Position numbers and translations under genes: made by a program. DNA of 22,544 nt from Flammeovirgaceae bacterium UBA4659 (GTDB taxonomy: Bacteria; Bacteroidota; Bacteroidia; Cytophagales; Cyclobacteriaceae). A model generated the notes under the pieces. It was not told the DNA's origin. It worked only from the letters and a program-made list of their open reading frames with translations, and ran no database searches. The stretch spans positions 24,120 to 46,663 of the forward strand of contig DHLV01000107.1 in the NCBI GenBank assembly GCA_002405445.1. The letters are read 5' to 3'. Positions within the stretch are counted from its first letter, which is position 1, and each line of letters starts with the position of its first letter. Shown piece after piece: positions 1-7,477 of this stretch.

Positions 1-719
1 TGAGCAAAAAATTGAAATAAGCCCGCGCTACTTGATTGTTCTTTTCATTCTCGGCTATCTGCTGTTCCAGTTTGCTCAATTCATATTCGGTGTTGAGCAC
101 GACATCTTTGGTTGCCTTCGCATTGGCCACCAAGCTGGTATTCACTTTTGACAATTCTTGCAATAGGTTTTTTGTCTTGCCCAAGATCACCAGCGCTTCT
201 TCGCTTTGCAGGTATTGGTAGTAGGCAGAAGTGATGTTGAACTTCAACTCAATCTGAAACGCATTTTTTTGTGCTTGCTGCACGGTGATCAATTCTTTCT
301 GTGCCTTGTAATTGAAATAGATATCGGGGTTGAACAACGGCTGTATAACCCTAAATTTTGTTTCGTGAAAGTTGTTGGGCAGAAACTGTTCGTTGACATT
401 GGCAATTTGAGGAAATGCGGTAGAGCCGGTAAGTTGGTTGAGGGTAGAGTAAACTGGGTTCAGCAAATCACCTACCGGAAACTGTATTTTACGACCACCC
501 CCAGCCAATGTGTAGTTCGCAATGGCGGAAACCTGCGGCATGAAAAGCGCGCGTGCTAAGCCTAAGTTGTCTACACTTTTTTCATAACTCAATTGCTCTT
601 GCTGCAATTGCAAATTGCTCTTCAGTCCCTCTTGGATGTAGCCCTCCAATACAGGCGATTGTGCGCCCGCCCAAATTGGCAGCAGCGCAAACCAGATCAC
701 AATACACTTACTTCTCATC
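1..719 (-). CDS. TolC-family outer membrane efflux protein (C-terminal part beyond window)
   Basis: The reverse strand is open from an ATG at 719 to the left edge, giving about 239 residues with no stop. The protein begins with a signal peptide (MRSKCIVIWFALLPIWAGAQ, cleavage probably after GAQ). It continues with TolC-type features: an N-terminal segment rich in LxLxxxxLxYEKS, then ARALFMPQVSAIANY, and a long Gln/Lys-rich coiled-coil region (for example ITSAYYQYLQSEEALVIL and LLQELSKVNTSLV). TolC proteins form the outer-membrane channel of tripartite efflux pumps or type I secretion. The gene starts 44 bp after the TetR gene on the same strand, so the two are probably co-transcribed, and the adaptor and RND pump genes are expected beyond the left edge (inference). 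A full TolC protein has about 430-480 residues, so roughly half is present here. Confidence 0.88.
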
Positions 720-763
720 GTTGAAACAATTAACAGTGTTTAGTATGTCTTTAAAAAAAAATT

Positions 764-1402
764 TTATCCTTTCAATTTCTCCAGTGCTTGCGAAAACGTA
801 GCGTAAGTAGTTGTCATGATATCGTCAAACGAAATATTGCTTTCGCGCACATCTTTCACATGACCCAAGTGCCGGCTGATGCGCAGCGAGCAGAGCCCGT
901 GAATAAAGCTCCATATCATCATGGAGAAGCTGTGCGCGGGTAATCCGCTGAAATATCCTTGCTGCTGGCACTGCGTCACCGTGCGCACCAAAAATTCAAA
1001 GGCACGGTCGCCTTCGCGCCACTCTTCACCCAGGCAGTCCGAGACGTGCTCCATCGGCTCTGCGCGCATAAAGAGCAATTCATACAAGCTTGGATCCTCA
1101 GTCGCAAACTTGATGTAGGCCTTACCCATTTCCATCAGGCGCTCGAACGGTTGCTCATACTTCACCAGCATCTGAAAACGCTCGTTGAGCAACTTGAACC
1201 CAGTTTGGTGCAACGCGTGGACAATCTCATTCTTATCTTTAAAGTAGAGGTAAATGGTGGCTGGGCTATACTCGATTGCCTCGGCAATGTTGCGAAGGCT
1301 GATCTGGTCAAAACCCTTTTCCAGAAACAATCGGTGGGCGGATTTGAGAATGAGCCCCCGCATTTCCTGACGATCCCTTTCCTTTCTTTCTTTTACGCCC
1401 AT
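764..1402 (-). CDS. TetR/AcrR family transcriptional regulator
   Basis: A 212-residue protein with a classical TetR N-terminal DNA-binding domain (about residues 14-60). The helix-turn-helix reads ISLRNIAEAIEYSPATIYLY, followed by FKDKNEI. The C-terminal ligand domain carries a WSFIHGLCSLRIS segment like the WHG-type TetR C-terminal domains. I chose the ATG at 1402 because MGVKERKERDRQ gives a normal TetR N terminus. An upstream in-frame ATG at 1438 would add 12 residues (MNTVHKTAYTCG) and would place the 13-bp palindrome at 1425-1437 inside the coding region. It is probably a repressor of itself and of the downstream TolC efflux operon. The ligand cannot be told from sequence. Confidence 0.93.
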   Translation of the reverse strand: MGVKERKERDRQEMRGLILKSAHRLFLEKGFDQISLRNIAEAIEYSPATIYLYFKDKNEIVHALHQTGFKLLNERFQMLVKYEQPFERLMEMGKAYIKFATEDPSLYELLFMRAEPMEHVSDCLGEEWREGDRAFEFLVRTVTQCQQQGYFSGLPAHSFSMMIWSFIHGLCSLRISRHLGHVKDVRESNISFDDIMTTTYATFSQALEKLKG

Positions 1403-1424
1403 ACCGCAAGTATACGCAGTTTTG

Positions 1425-1437
1425 TGAACAGTGTTCA
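1425..1437. promoter_or_regulatory. Candidate TetR operator palindrome upstream of tetR
   Basis: TGAACA-G-TGTTCA is a perfect 6-1-6 inverted repeat, and three further T/A pairs flank it (1421-1423 with 1439-1441) after one mismatch. It lies 23 bp before the chosen tetR start, where an autoregulating TetR protein usually binds. The assignment as operator is an inference from position and symmetry. Confidence 0.55.
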
Positions 1438-1453
1438 TAAAAAAAACGATGTT

Positions 1454-1466
1454 CTTTACTGTAAAG
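1454..1466. promoter_or_regulatory. Second 13-bp palindrome upstream of tetR
   Basis: CTTTAC-T-GTAAAG is another perfect 6-1-6 inverted repeat. Its centre is 29 bp from that of the TGAACA palindrome, close to three helical turns. The half-site is different, so it may serve another regulator or be part of the promoter. Its function is unknown. Confidence 0.35.
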
Positions 1467-1627
1467 GTGCTAACTAGCTGATGATTAGGGAGTAATTTTC
1501 GATCCCTTCCTTCATTTCGAGCGAGCGATGAACCAAAAAATGCAGATGCTCTCACCTTCCGGAAAGGGCTAGCCTGTGTGTTTGCGGAAGCAACTCAGAC
1601 ACGTGGGGGAAGTTAAAACCGCTTGAA

Positions 1628-2626
1628 TTAACGGTTTGCCTCCATCGCGCGTGGCATCTGCACCACGGCCTTACCCATCACCTTTCGCTCCATCAAATCT
1701 TGCAAGGCCATGGGTGCATCTTTCAGGAGGTAGATTTGATGGATATGCTGTCGGATTTTACCTTCCTTTATCCACTGCATGAGTTGCTGGATGTTGAGCA
1801 TGTTTTGCGCGGGCTCACGCTCGGCAAAGCTCCCCCAAAAAACACCCATGATGGAAGCTCCCTTCAGCAGCGGCAGGTTCGCGGGCACCTGTTGGATTTC
1901 ACCCGAAGTAAACCCTACTATTAAATAGCGGCCTCTCCACGCAATTGAACGAAACGCAGGCTCACTCAAATGCCCGCCCACGGGGTCAAAAATTACATCT
2001 ACGCCTTTGTCTCCGAGCATCTCCCTCAGTTGTGTGCGCAGGTCCTGCTTTGAGTAATCGATAAGACGGTCTGCCCCTTTATTTTTACATAGCGCCAACT
2101 TATCGGCAGAAGAGGCCGCGGCCAACACATAGGCCCCCATCAACTTGCCCAGTTCCACGGCTGCCAGCCCCACACCACCTGCCGCACCCAAAACCAGCAG
2201 CGTCTCGCCCGGTTGCAGCTGCGCGCGATCTTTCAAAGCGTGGTATGAAGTGCCATAGGTGTACAACGTGGTTGCACCCGCAATCGAATCGAAGGCAGGC
2301 GGCACTTTGATAACCCGCTGAGCCTTTACGGTTACCTTCTCTGCAAAGCCGCCCCACCCGCAGAGTGCCACCACACGGTCACCCACCTGTAAGTGATGCA
2401 CACCTTGGCTCACCTGCTCCACAATGCCACACACTTCGCCCCCGGGTGAAAAAGGGAGCTGTGGCTTGAACTGATATTTATTTTGGATGATGAGCAGATC
2501 AGGAAAATTAACACCACATGCGTCTACGCGGATTACCACCTCAGCGGGAGCAGGTGTTGGATCGGGCAGTTCTTGCAACGAAAGTGCAGCAGGTGAACCG
2601 AAAGTCGAACAGACAATTGCCTTCAT
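1628..2626 (-). CDS. NADPH:quinone oxidoreductase-like MDR protein
   Basis: A 332-residue medium-chain dehydrogenase/reductase without the structural zinc-binding cysteine cluster. The N-terminal GroES-like domain includes VDACGVNFPDLLIIQNKYQ and PFSPGGEVCGIVE. The Rossmann domain carries VLGAAGGVGLAAVELGK (about residues 145-161), the AxxGxxG nucleotide-binding loop typical of NADPH-dependent quinone oxidoreductases. The C terminus ends with a GKAVVQM strand as in that family. Expected activity is NADPH-dependent reduction of quinones or enones in the cytoplasm, but the true substrate cannot be assigned. It stops 225 bp before tetR on the same strand. The ATG at 2626 fits the family's usual length of about 325 residues. 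Confidence 0.88.
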   Translation of the reverse strand: MKAIVCSTFGSPAALSLQELPDPTPAPAEVVIRVDACGVNFPDLLIIQNKYQFKPQLPFSPGGEVCGIVEQVSQGVHHLQVGDRVVALCGWGGFAEKVTVKAQRVIKVPPAFDSIAGATTLYTYGTSYHALKDRAQLQPGETLLVLGAAGGVGLAAVELGKLMGAYVLAAASSADKLALCKNKGADRLIDYSKQDLRTQLREMLGDKGVDVIFDPVGGHLSEPAFRSIAWRGRYLIVGFTSGEIQQVPANLPLLKGASIMGVFWGSFAEREPAQNMLNIQQLMQWIKEGKIRQHIHQIYLLKDAPMALQDLMERKVMGKAVVQMPRAMEANR

Positions 2627-2713
2627 ATTATGAAACGTTTTTGTTTAGTGCTCATCAACGGTTACCACACCGCCATCGGGACAGCAAGTTGATTTGTATC
2701 AATCATAAAACCA

Positions 2714-3730
2714 TCATTTCACCGTGCCGAATCGATAGACAGTTTTCTGGTAATAGTGCTCATCGGGTTGCAACACGGTTGTAGGAAATGCCGATTGGTT
2801 GGGGGAGTCTGGGAAGTGCTGGGCTTCCAAACAAAAGGCGGATCGCATGCCATACGGTTTGCCTTCGCGCCCCACATCCGTGCCGTCCAAAAAATTACCG
2901 CTGTAAAATTGAAGTCCTGGCTCGGTGGTCCACACCTGCATGGTGCGGCCGGAAATGGGCTCGAACACTTCCGCTGCCAACTGAATTTGCCCCCGGGGTG
3001 GTGATTGCAACACCCAACAATGGTCATATCCGTTGCCATTGATGAGTTGCTCGTGGGGCTGCGCCAGGCGCTCACCCATGGCATGTGGATTCAAAAAATC
3101 AAATGGCGTTCCTCGCACGCTTTGGCATTGGCCGGTGGGGATAAGAGTTGCATCTATGGGACAAAACTGATGGGCATAAATCGTCAGAAGATGATCGAGA
3201 ATATCGCCATCCCCTGCTCCACGCAGGTTGAAGAAGCCATGGTGGGTGAGGTTGACCACGGTAGGCTGTTTGCAGGTGGCGCGGTACTCTATCACGAGTT
3301 CATTCTCTTCGGTAAGAGTGTACATTACCTCGCACTTCAGTTCTCCCGGGAAACCGGATTCACCATCGGCACTTACATGCACCAGACACAACTGTTGCGC
3401 GGATACTCTTTGTACTTGCCACACCGCATGATGGAAACCATCAGGCCCCCCGTGTAAACAATGACCATTATTATTCAGCGGAAGTTGGTAGATTCTCCCG
3501 TTGATCACAAAACGTCCTTTTGCAATGCGGTTGGCATACCGGCCAATGAGTGCGCCAAAGTATGGGTTGCCATTAGTGTAGGCTTGCGGAGCTGCATAAC
3601 CCAGCACAACATCTGCTTTGCGGCCGTACTTGTCCGGGGTAACGACAGACATGATTTTGCCGCCATAATTGGTGGCTGCCATTTCGCAGCCATTGGAGTT
3701 TCGTAGCGTGAATGCCTGTAATTGCGACAT
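2714..3730 (-). CDS. galM: Galactose mutarotase (aldose 1-epimerase)
   Basis: A 338-residue protein that aligns by eye over the full length of the GalM family, which interconverts alpha and beta anomers of galactose and other aldoses in the cytoplasm. Visible motifs are GRYANRIAKGRF (residues about 63-74), HGGPDGFH, NLTHHGFFNL (H164 in the position of the catalytic acid), NGYDHCWVL, and near the C terminus LEAQHFPDSPNQSAFPTT, in which E302 is the catalytic base. There is no signal peptide at the ATG chosen (3730). The usual family Asn in NLTNH is His here (H163), a conservative oddity. No other galactose gene lies beside it, so it is probably a stand-alone gene. Confidence 0.95.
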   Translation of the reverse strand: MSQLQAFTLRNSNGCEMAATNYGGKIMSVVTPDKYGRKADVVLGYAAPQAYTNGNPYFGALIGRYANRIAKGRFVINGRIYQLPLNNNGHCLHGGPDGFHHAVWQVQRVSAQQLCLVHVSADGESGFPGELKCEVMYTLTEENELVIEYRATCKQPTVVNLTHHGFFNLRGAGDGDILDHLLTIYAHQFCPIDATLIPTGQCQSVRGTPFDFLNPHAMGERLAQPHEQLINGNGYDHCWVLQSPPRGQIQLAAEVFEPISGRTMQVWTTEPGLQFYSGNFLDGTDVGREGKPYGMRSAFCLEAQHFPDSPNQSAFPTTVLQPDEHYYQKTVYRFGTVK

Positions 3731-4066
3731 GGAGAGGCTAAGGTCGAAAAAGTTTTTGGGGTATCAAATGCCGCACAGTTCGCCTGCGTAGCACCGGCTC
3801 AAAAAGTTCTCCATTTTTCTCTTACCCTCCTGGCGGTCAATGGCAGAATATTAGCCGTGCGCGGAGGGTGGGGATGTTACATCATGATGGTGTTTTCTGC
3901 GTGCATCTTCCAAAGGGTTGGCGTGCTTAGCACTCGATGCCAACCGGCCATAAGCCTGGTGATCGATAGGCTTGATCGGGAAGAGATAGTAAAGCCAGCG
4001 TTTAGTTCCCCTTGCACAAAATCAACCTTTGTTGTTACTTTGGAGAAACCAAAAACCATTTTCGTT
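3731..4066. other. Intergenic region between divergent galM and the small basic protein gene
   Basis: These 336 bp lie between two divergently transcribed genes. An open reading frame runs through on the plus strand, but it has no recognisable protein pattern. Only the promoter-like sequence at 4012-4042 was identified; the rest gives nothing I can support. Confidence 0.5.
4012..4042 (+). promoter_or_regulatory. Bacteroidota-type promoter for the small basic protein gene
   Basis: A TTG at 4012-4014 is followed by exactly 20 bp and then TTACTTTG at 4035-4042, one mismatch from the TAnnTTTG -7 consensus used by the Bacteroidota sigma factor. Transcription would begin near 4049, about 18 bases before the ATG at 4067. 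Spacing and position both fit; the call is by pattern only. Confidence 0.5.
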
Positions 4067-4171
4067 ATGTCAAAAGGAATGGACAAAAAGAAAGAAGCAA
4101 AGAAGCCTGCCACCAAAACTTTGAAGGAAAAGCGCGCTGAAAAAAGAGCGAAAAAAGAAGGCAGAAACTGA
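4067..4171 (+). CDS. Very small, highly basic protein of unknown function
   Basis: An ATG at 4067 gives a 34-residue protein, MSKGMDKKKEAKKPATKTLK followed by EKRAEKRAKKEGRN. Fifteen of 34 residues are Lys or Arg, with alternating acidic residues. It has no hydrophobic segment and is probably helical or disordered. Three things argue that it is a real gene: a promoter-like pair 25-55 bp upstream, a strong Rho-independent terminator 15 bp after the stop, and its isolation between genes transcribed leftward. Lys-rich proteins of this size in Bacteroidota are sometimes nucleic-acid or ribosome-associated, but I do not recognise the family and assign no function. A longer in-frame upstream extension exists but lacks protein character. 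Confidence 0.6.
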   Translation: MSKGMDKKKEAKKPATKTLKEKRAEKRAKKEGRN

Positions 4172-4185
4172 TTGCCCCAGTGACG

Positions 4186-4212
4186 AGCCACCTGCACGGT
4201 GGCTTTTTTTTT
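4186..4212 (+). terminator. Rho-independent terminator
   Basis: AGCCACC (4186-4192), a five-base loop TGCAC, then GGTGGCT (4198-4204) form a perfect 7-bp stem that runs directly into nine T residues (4204-4212). It sits 15 bp after the stop codon of the small basic protein gene and ends that transcript. Confidence 0.85.
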
Positions 4213-4352
4213 ACCGCTTGGTTTCACAAATCCAGCCAAACTCAAACGCTTGAGCTGCAAATCGGCAAAATCATTTTCAACAGCGAAGTTTCAATCGATC
4301 AGCTGCCGTTGTTCCGTTTGGACTCGCATTTCACATTGCATTGCTTTTGGGG

Positions 4353-4700
4353 CTATGAGATTTTTTTTGCCTTGTAGCCCTCTTTGATTAGAATCGCCAC
4401 CACTTTGTCTCGCACGTCACCTTGAATCAGGATTTCGCCATCTTTGGCAGAGCCCCCGACACCACATTTTGTCTTCAGTAATTTGGTTAGTGATTCTAAG
4501 TCTCCTGCGGTGCCCACATAGCCAGTGACCAGTGTCACTTGTTTGCCTGCACGATTGCTTTTATCTAATGCCACCCGCAGGTTTTGTTGTGCATTCATGG
4601 GCGTCTTTGCCTCATCATTTTGCCGGTATTGATAATCGAAGTTTTGGTTAGTGGAGTAAACAACACCATCGCGCTTTTTCCAATCATTGTTTTTGGGCAT
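4353..4700 (-). CDS. yciH: SUI1/eIF1-like translation factor (YciH family)
   Basis: A 115-residue protein. Its C-terminal two thirds (about residues 40-115) match the SUI1/eIF1 fold: RVALDKSNRAGKQVTLVTGY, then LLKTKCGVGGSAKDGEILIQ, then GDVRDKVVAILIKEGYKAKK. The CGVGGSxKDGEIxIQGD signature is characteristic. Bacterial YciH proteins resemble eukaryotic eIF1 and are thought to influence start-site fidelity on the 30S subunit, though they are not essential. The Asn/Asp/Gln-rich N terminus is variable in this family. The gene stands 21 bp after the J-domain gene on the same strand, so they may be co-transcribed. The symbol follows the E. coli homologue. Confidence 0.92.
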   Translation of the reverse strand: MPKNNDWKKRDGVVYSTNQNFDYQYRQNDEAKTPMNAQQNLRVALDKSNRAGKQVTLVTGYVGTAGDLESLTKLLKTKCGVGGSAKDGEILIQGDVRDKVVAILIKEGYKAKKIS

Positions 4701-4721
4701 GGGTTTTTCTGTAAGAGGTGA

Positions 4722-5525
4722 TCAGGGTTTATTAACTGTCAAGAAAAACAAATTGAATAAAAGAAAAATCAGGTTAAACAACCCTACGTTGAACCGGAAT
4801 TCCACTGTTTCACCTTTGTAAAAAACCCCGATCGCAGAGGAAACAAGTAGTATGATAGGGAAGAACAGAAAATTGCCGAAATATGACAACCGCACCCTCG
4901 TCAGGTAGTGGTTACGCTGGTTTTCAATTTTGACGGGTACCGACAATATCAAGGATGCATAGTAATCCACTATATCGCCATCAGCGAAAAAATCCCCCAC
5001 CCCACTCGCCAGGCTTAGTTCGGCTTGATTTTCGAAATGAAGGATAAATGATGAAATCACCTTATGGCCATCAGTCGTTTTGTGGGTGCTTACAATTTGG
5101 TGGGTCTGTTTTTGTGCGGGTAATGCATAGTCCAGCAGGCAAAATGAAGCAAACCCGAGGGTCAATCTCGAAATGAGCACCATGTATCGCAGGTTGCTGC
5201 GCATATAGGTGTTGATGGAGTTTTCACGAACCACGCGTATGTATTCGGCAGACTTTGGCCTGTATCGTGGGTCGCGGTGGCGTGGCGCCTGCGGTTTGGG
5301 CATTGCTGCCGCGTGGTAGCCTGCACGCAGCAGATCATATTGCGACCGCTTTGCCAGGTCACCCAGCACTTCGTAGGCCTCATTCACCTCGATGATCAGT
5401 CTGGCTGCTTCGGGCGAATCGTTTCGATCCGGATGATAGCGCAGTGCCAACTGCCGATAACGGGTTTTAATCACCGACTCAGAAGCTGTTGGGTGCACCC
5501 CTAAGATTGTGTAGTAGTCCTTCAA
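4722..5525 (-). CDS. Membrane-anchored J-domain (DnaJ-like) protein, TTG start
   Basis: A 267-residue protein. Residues 1-70 form a J domain: DYYTILGVHPTASE, the diagnostic HPD at residues 31-33 (LRYHPDRN), and the final helix EAYEVLGDLAKRSQYD. J domains stimulate the ATPase of an Hsp70 (DnaK). There are no Gly/Phe-rich, zinc-finger or substrate-binding domains of true DnaJ. Instead hydrophobic segments lie at about 114-135, 213-233 and 246-263, so this is a J protein presented at the inner membrane. The only start giving the complete J domain is TTG at 5525; a stop lies six codons upstream with no ATG between. The client or partner is unknown. The stop is 21 bp from yciH. Confidence 0.85.
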   Translation of the reverse strand: MKDYYTILGVHPTASESVIKTRYRQLALRYHPDRNDSPEAARLIIEVNEAYEVLGDLAKRSQYDLLRAGYHAAAMPKPQAPRHRDPRYRPKSAEYIRVVRENSINTYMRSNLRYMVLISRLTLGFASFCLLDYALPAQKQTHQIVSTHKTTDGHKVISSFILHFENQAELSLASGVGDFFADGDIVDYYASLILSVPVKIENQRNHYLTRVRLSYFGNFLFFPIILLVSSAIGVFYKGETVEFRFNVGLFNLIFLLFNLFFLTVNKP

Positions 5526-5745
5526 AAACGATGGGAATCACACAAAAGTAAGTCTAAAAAATCATCAGATTGACCCACCCTGCCAACAAAAAGCACACCC
5601 CGATGTGGCTGCAAACGGAATGTATCACCTACCGGCACTGTTGCCGTTTGGTGCTGATTTTATTTTAGTCTCAGGTAGCAGCAATTGCCGTTGCATCACC
5701 TGAAGGAAACGCAGGGCATTTTGTGCGCGTGGTCGGCTTGTAATA

Positions 5746-6594
5746 TTACTTCTTAACCACCCAGGTAAGTACGGGGCGACTTGCCATTTTAACTACTCCC
5801 TCGGCTATACTGCCGGCCAACACATGAGCGAAACCGGTGCGCCCGTGGGTAGCCAGGGCAATCAAGTCGGCATTGATGCTGTCTGCAAAGTACAGGATAC
5901 CGTCTTCCTCGGAAACATCATTGTAAACATTGATGGTATAGTTCTTCAACTGCATCGACTTGGCGAACTTGGCCATGTAATCCTTCACCACGCGGTCGCG
6001 TTGAAAATCGCCCGGGGTATTCACACGAACCAGGTGAATAGTAGAATCATACAACTGCTGTGTGCGCCTGACAATCCTCGAAAATACCTCCTCGTCTTTT
6101 GACATGGCAGTGGCGTACACAATATTTTTGAAATCGGTAGATGCCGGTTTTTTATGCACTGTTAAAATGGGGCAATGAGAATGTCTCACCACCTTTTCAG
6201 TATTGGTACCAATCACCATTGTCTCCAGGTTGGTGACGCCACGTGTGCCCATCACTACCAGATCAACTTTGTGCTCAGAAATGATGGAATTCATCCCGTG
6301 GAAGGGATTACCCAAACGTAACTCACCGACCATCTTTACGGCCGAATACTTTGGGTCTTGCACCACTTTGGTGAGTTGCGCTTCTGCGCGTTCCAATAGC
6401 TTGTATATAAAGAGCTTCTCTTCCCAATCTGCTTTTTGCCACTCACCGGTAATGCGGGTAGAGTCTACGCCAGCCTCCTCTACCACATTCAATACAAACA
6501 CTGTTGCACCGGATTTTTTTGCGATGTCGAATGCAACATCCAATGCTACAAAAGAGATTTTCGAAAAATCAGTTGGAACTAATATCTTTTTCAT
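5746..6594 (-). CDS. Universal stress protein with two UspA domains
   Basis: A 282-residue protein made of two UspA domains in tandem (about residues 1-148 and 155-282). The first starts KKILVPTDFSK and carries the ATP-binding loop G116-TR-G119 followed by nine residues and G129-T130. In the second, the same loop reads ATHG then RTGFAHVLA then GS, with the first Gly replaced by Ala. UspA proteins respond to starvation, redox and hypoxic stress; ATP-binding types often act as sensors. It lies between the cbb3 operon and the J-domain gene on the same strand, but a 207-bp gap with a repeat element separates it from the oxidase operon, so co-transcription is doubtful. Tandem-domain UspAs are common in Bacteroidota. 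Confidence 0.93.
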   Translation of the reverse strand: MKKILVPTDFSKISFVALDVAFDIAKKSGATVFVLNVVEEAGVDSTRITGEWQKADWEEKLFIYKLLERAEAQLTKVVQDPKYSAVKMVGELRLGNPFHGMNSIISEHKVDLVVMGTRGVTNLETMVIGTNTEKVVRHSHCPILTVHKKPASTDFKNIVYATAMSKDEEVFSRIVRRTQQLYDSTIHLVRVNTPGDFQRDRVVKDYMAKFAKSMQLKNYTINVYNDVSEEDGILYFADSINADLIALATHGRTGFAHVLAGSIAEGVVKMASRPVLTWVVKK

Positions 6595-6642
6595 CTTGGG
6601 ATAAATTTAGTTTAGTGTCAAAGTTTTAGCAGTTTCTCACAA

Positions 6643-6765
6643 ATGGGCATCTCTAAAAAACTGTTGTAAGTTGTCAATCTGAGCTGATCGAAGCCATTTG
6701 GAAGCAAATTTCAAATAACTACATTTCGTTGAGCTCAATGTGACATGGTTTTTAGCGATACCCAT
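6643..6765. repeat. 123-bp intergenic element with terminal inverted repeats, copy 1
   Basis: The left end ATGGGCATCTCTAAAAA (6643-6659) and the right end TTTTTAGCGATACCCAT (6749-6765) are inverted copies of each other at 15 of 17 positions. Internal parts also pair (the TGTCAATCTGAGCT area with GAGCTCAATGTGACA), so the whole element can fold into one long imperfect hairpin. A copy of the same length and order lies at 14044-14166. It has no coding capacity, and lies between the usp gene and the oxidase operon. It resembles a MITE or REPIN-like element; I cannot name a family. Confidence 0.75.
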
Positions 6766-6801
6766 ATTGTAAAAGTACTGATTCAAAATTACTTTCAAAA
6801 G

Positions 6802-7476
6802 CTATTTACAAATGGCCGGGTTGGCGGTGGATGCCACAGGCGGTTGATGTTGAGTCATCAGCAACCCTCGGCCTATCAGTAGTACGCCAGAGACGATCAT
6901 GGCACCCACCACAACCCTGCTCAAACGGATGTTTATCTTGCTCACAATCAATTGGATGAAATGTGTAAAGCCCAGCATTACCGGCCACGTGCCCAGTCCA
7001 AATGCGAGCATGAACAGTGCCCCCTCCTGAAACGAAGGCATCATGAAACAGTAGCCGATCGCCAGCATGGTAAGACCGCAGGGCAGCATACCATTTAACA
7101 TGCCCAACAGAAACAGCCCAGGCAAATGATGATTGCCCAACGCTTTACCAAACAATTTCTTCAACGGCCCCACCACCTTCAATAGCAATGGGTGGGCAAA
7201 TGCAGCGCTCGTGCCCACGGTGCCAAGCCCCACCGCCAGCAGCAATGCGCCTAGGGCAATGCTCACAAATTGCTGGTATAAACTTAAGCCCACCCAACTG
7301 CCCAATTGGGCAGCCAATGCGCCTAACAGGGCATAGGTGGAGGTTCGCCCCAGGTTGTACACAGCCTTTTTGTAGAGTTGTGAATGCCGCACGGTAACAG
7401 CCATCAGCAAAGGGCTGCACATGCCTGCACAATGCAGGCTGCCCAACAAGCCCAACGTTAACGCTACCCCAATCAT
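6802..7476 (-). CDS. SafE/DsbD_2-type membrane protein of the cbb3 operon
   Basis: A 224-residue polytopic membrane protein with about six hydrophobic segments. Near the N terminus it carries GSLHCAGMCSPL, the HCxGMC motif (H15, C16, C20) of the DsbD_2/UreH-like transmembrane family, often annotated sulfite exporter TauE/SafE. A central GMLNGMLPCGLTMLAIGY matches the family's second conserved segment with PCG. Such genes regularly follow ccoGH in Bacteroidota and Proteobacteria, which suggests a part in oxidase maturation, perhaps heme c thiol or copper handling; this is inference from context and Cys/Met residues. Its start lies one base after the ccoH stop, so it is the last gene of the operon. 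Confidence 0.85.
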   Translation of the reverse strand: MIGVALTLGLLGSLHCAGMCSPLLMAVTVRHSQLYKKAVYNLGRTSTYALLGALAAQLGSWVGLSLYQQFVSIALGALLLAVGLGTVGTSAAFAHPLLLKVVGPLKKLFGKALGNHHLPGLFLLGMLNGMLPCGLTMLAIGYCFMMPSFQEGALFMLAFGLGTWPVMLGFTHFIQLIVSKINIRLSRVVVGAMIVSGVLLIGRGLLMTQHQPPVASTANPAICK

Positions 7477-7477
7477 C

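Noticed and set aside
36..801. Plus-strand open frames over the left edge
   Set aside because: They are antisense to the TolC-family gene and the intergenic region, and have no protein-family pattern.
3722..4066. Long plus-strand extension in frame with the small basic protein
   Set aside because: The upstream part has no family character, and the promoter-like boxes lie just before the ATG at 4067, so translation probably begins there.
5626..5653. Nested hairpin (CACC, GGCA, CTGT, TGCC, GGTG) between the J-domain gene and usp
   Set aside because: It has no T run in the direction of transcription of the minus-strand usp gene, and no plus-strand gene precedes it, so a terminator call is not supported.
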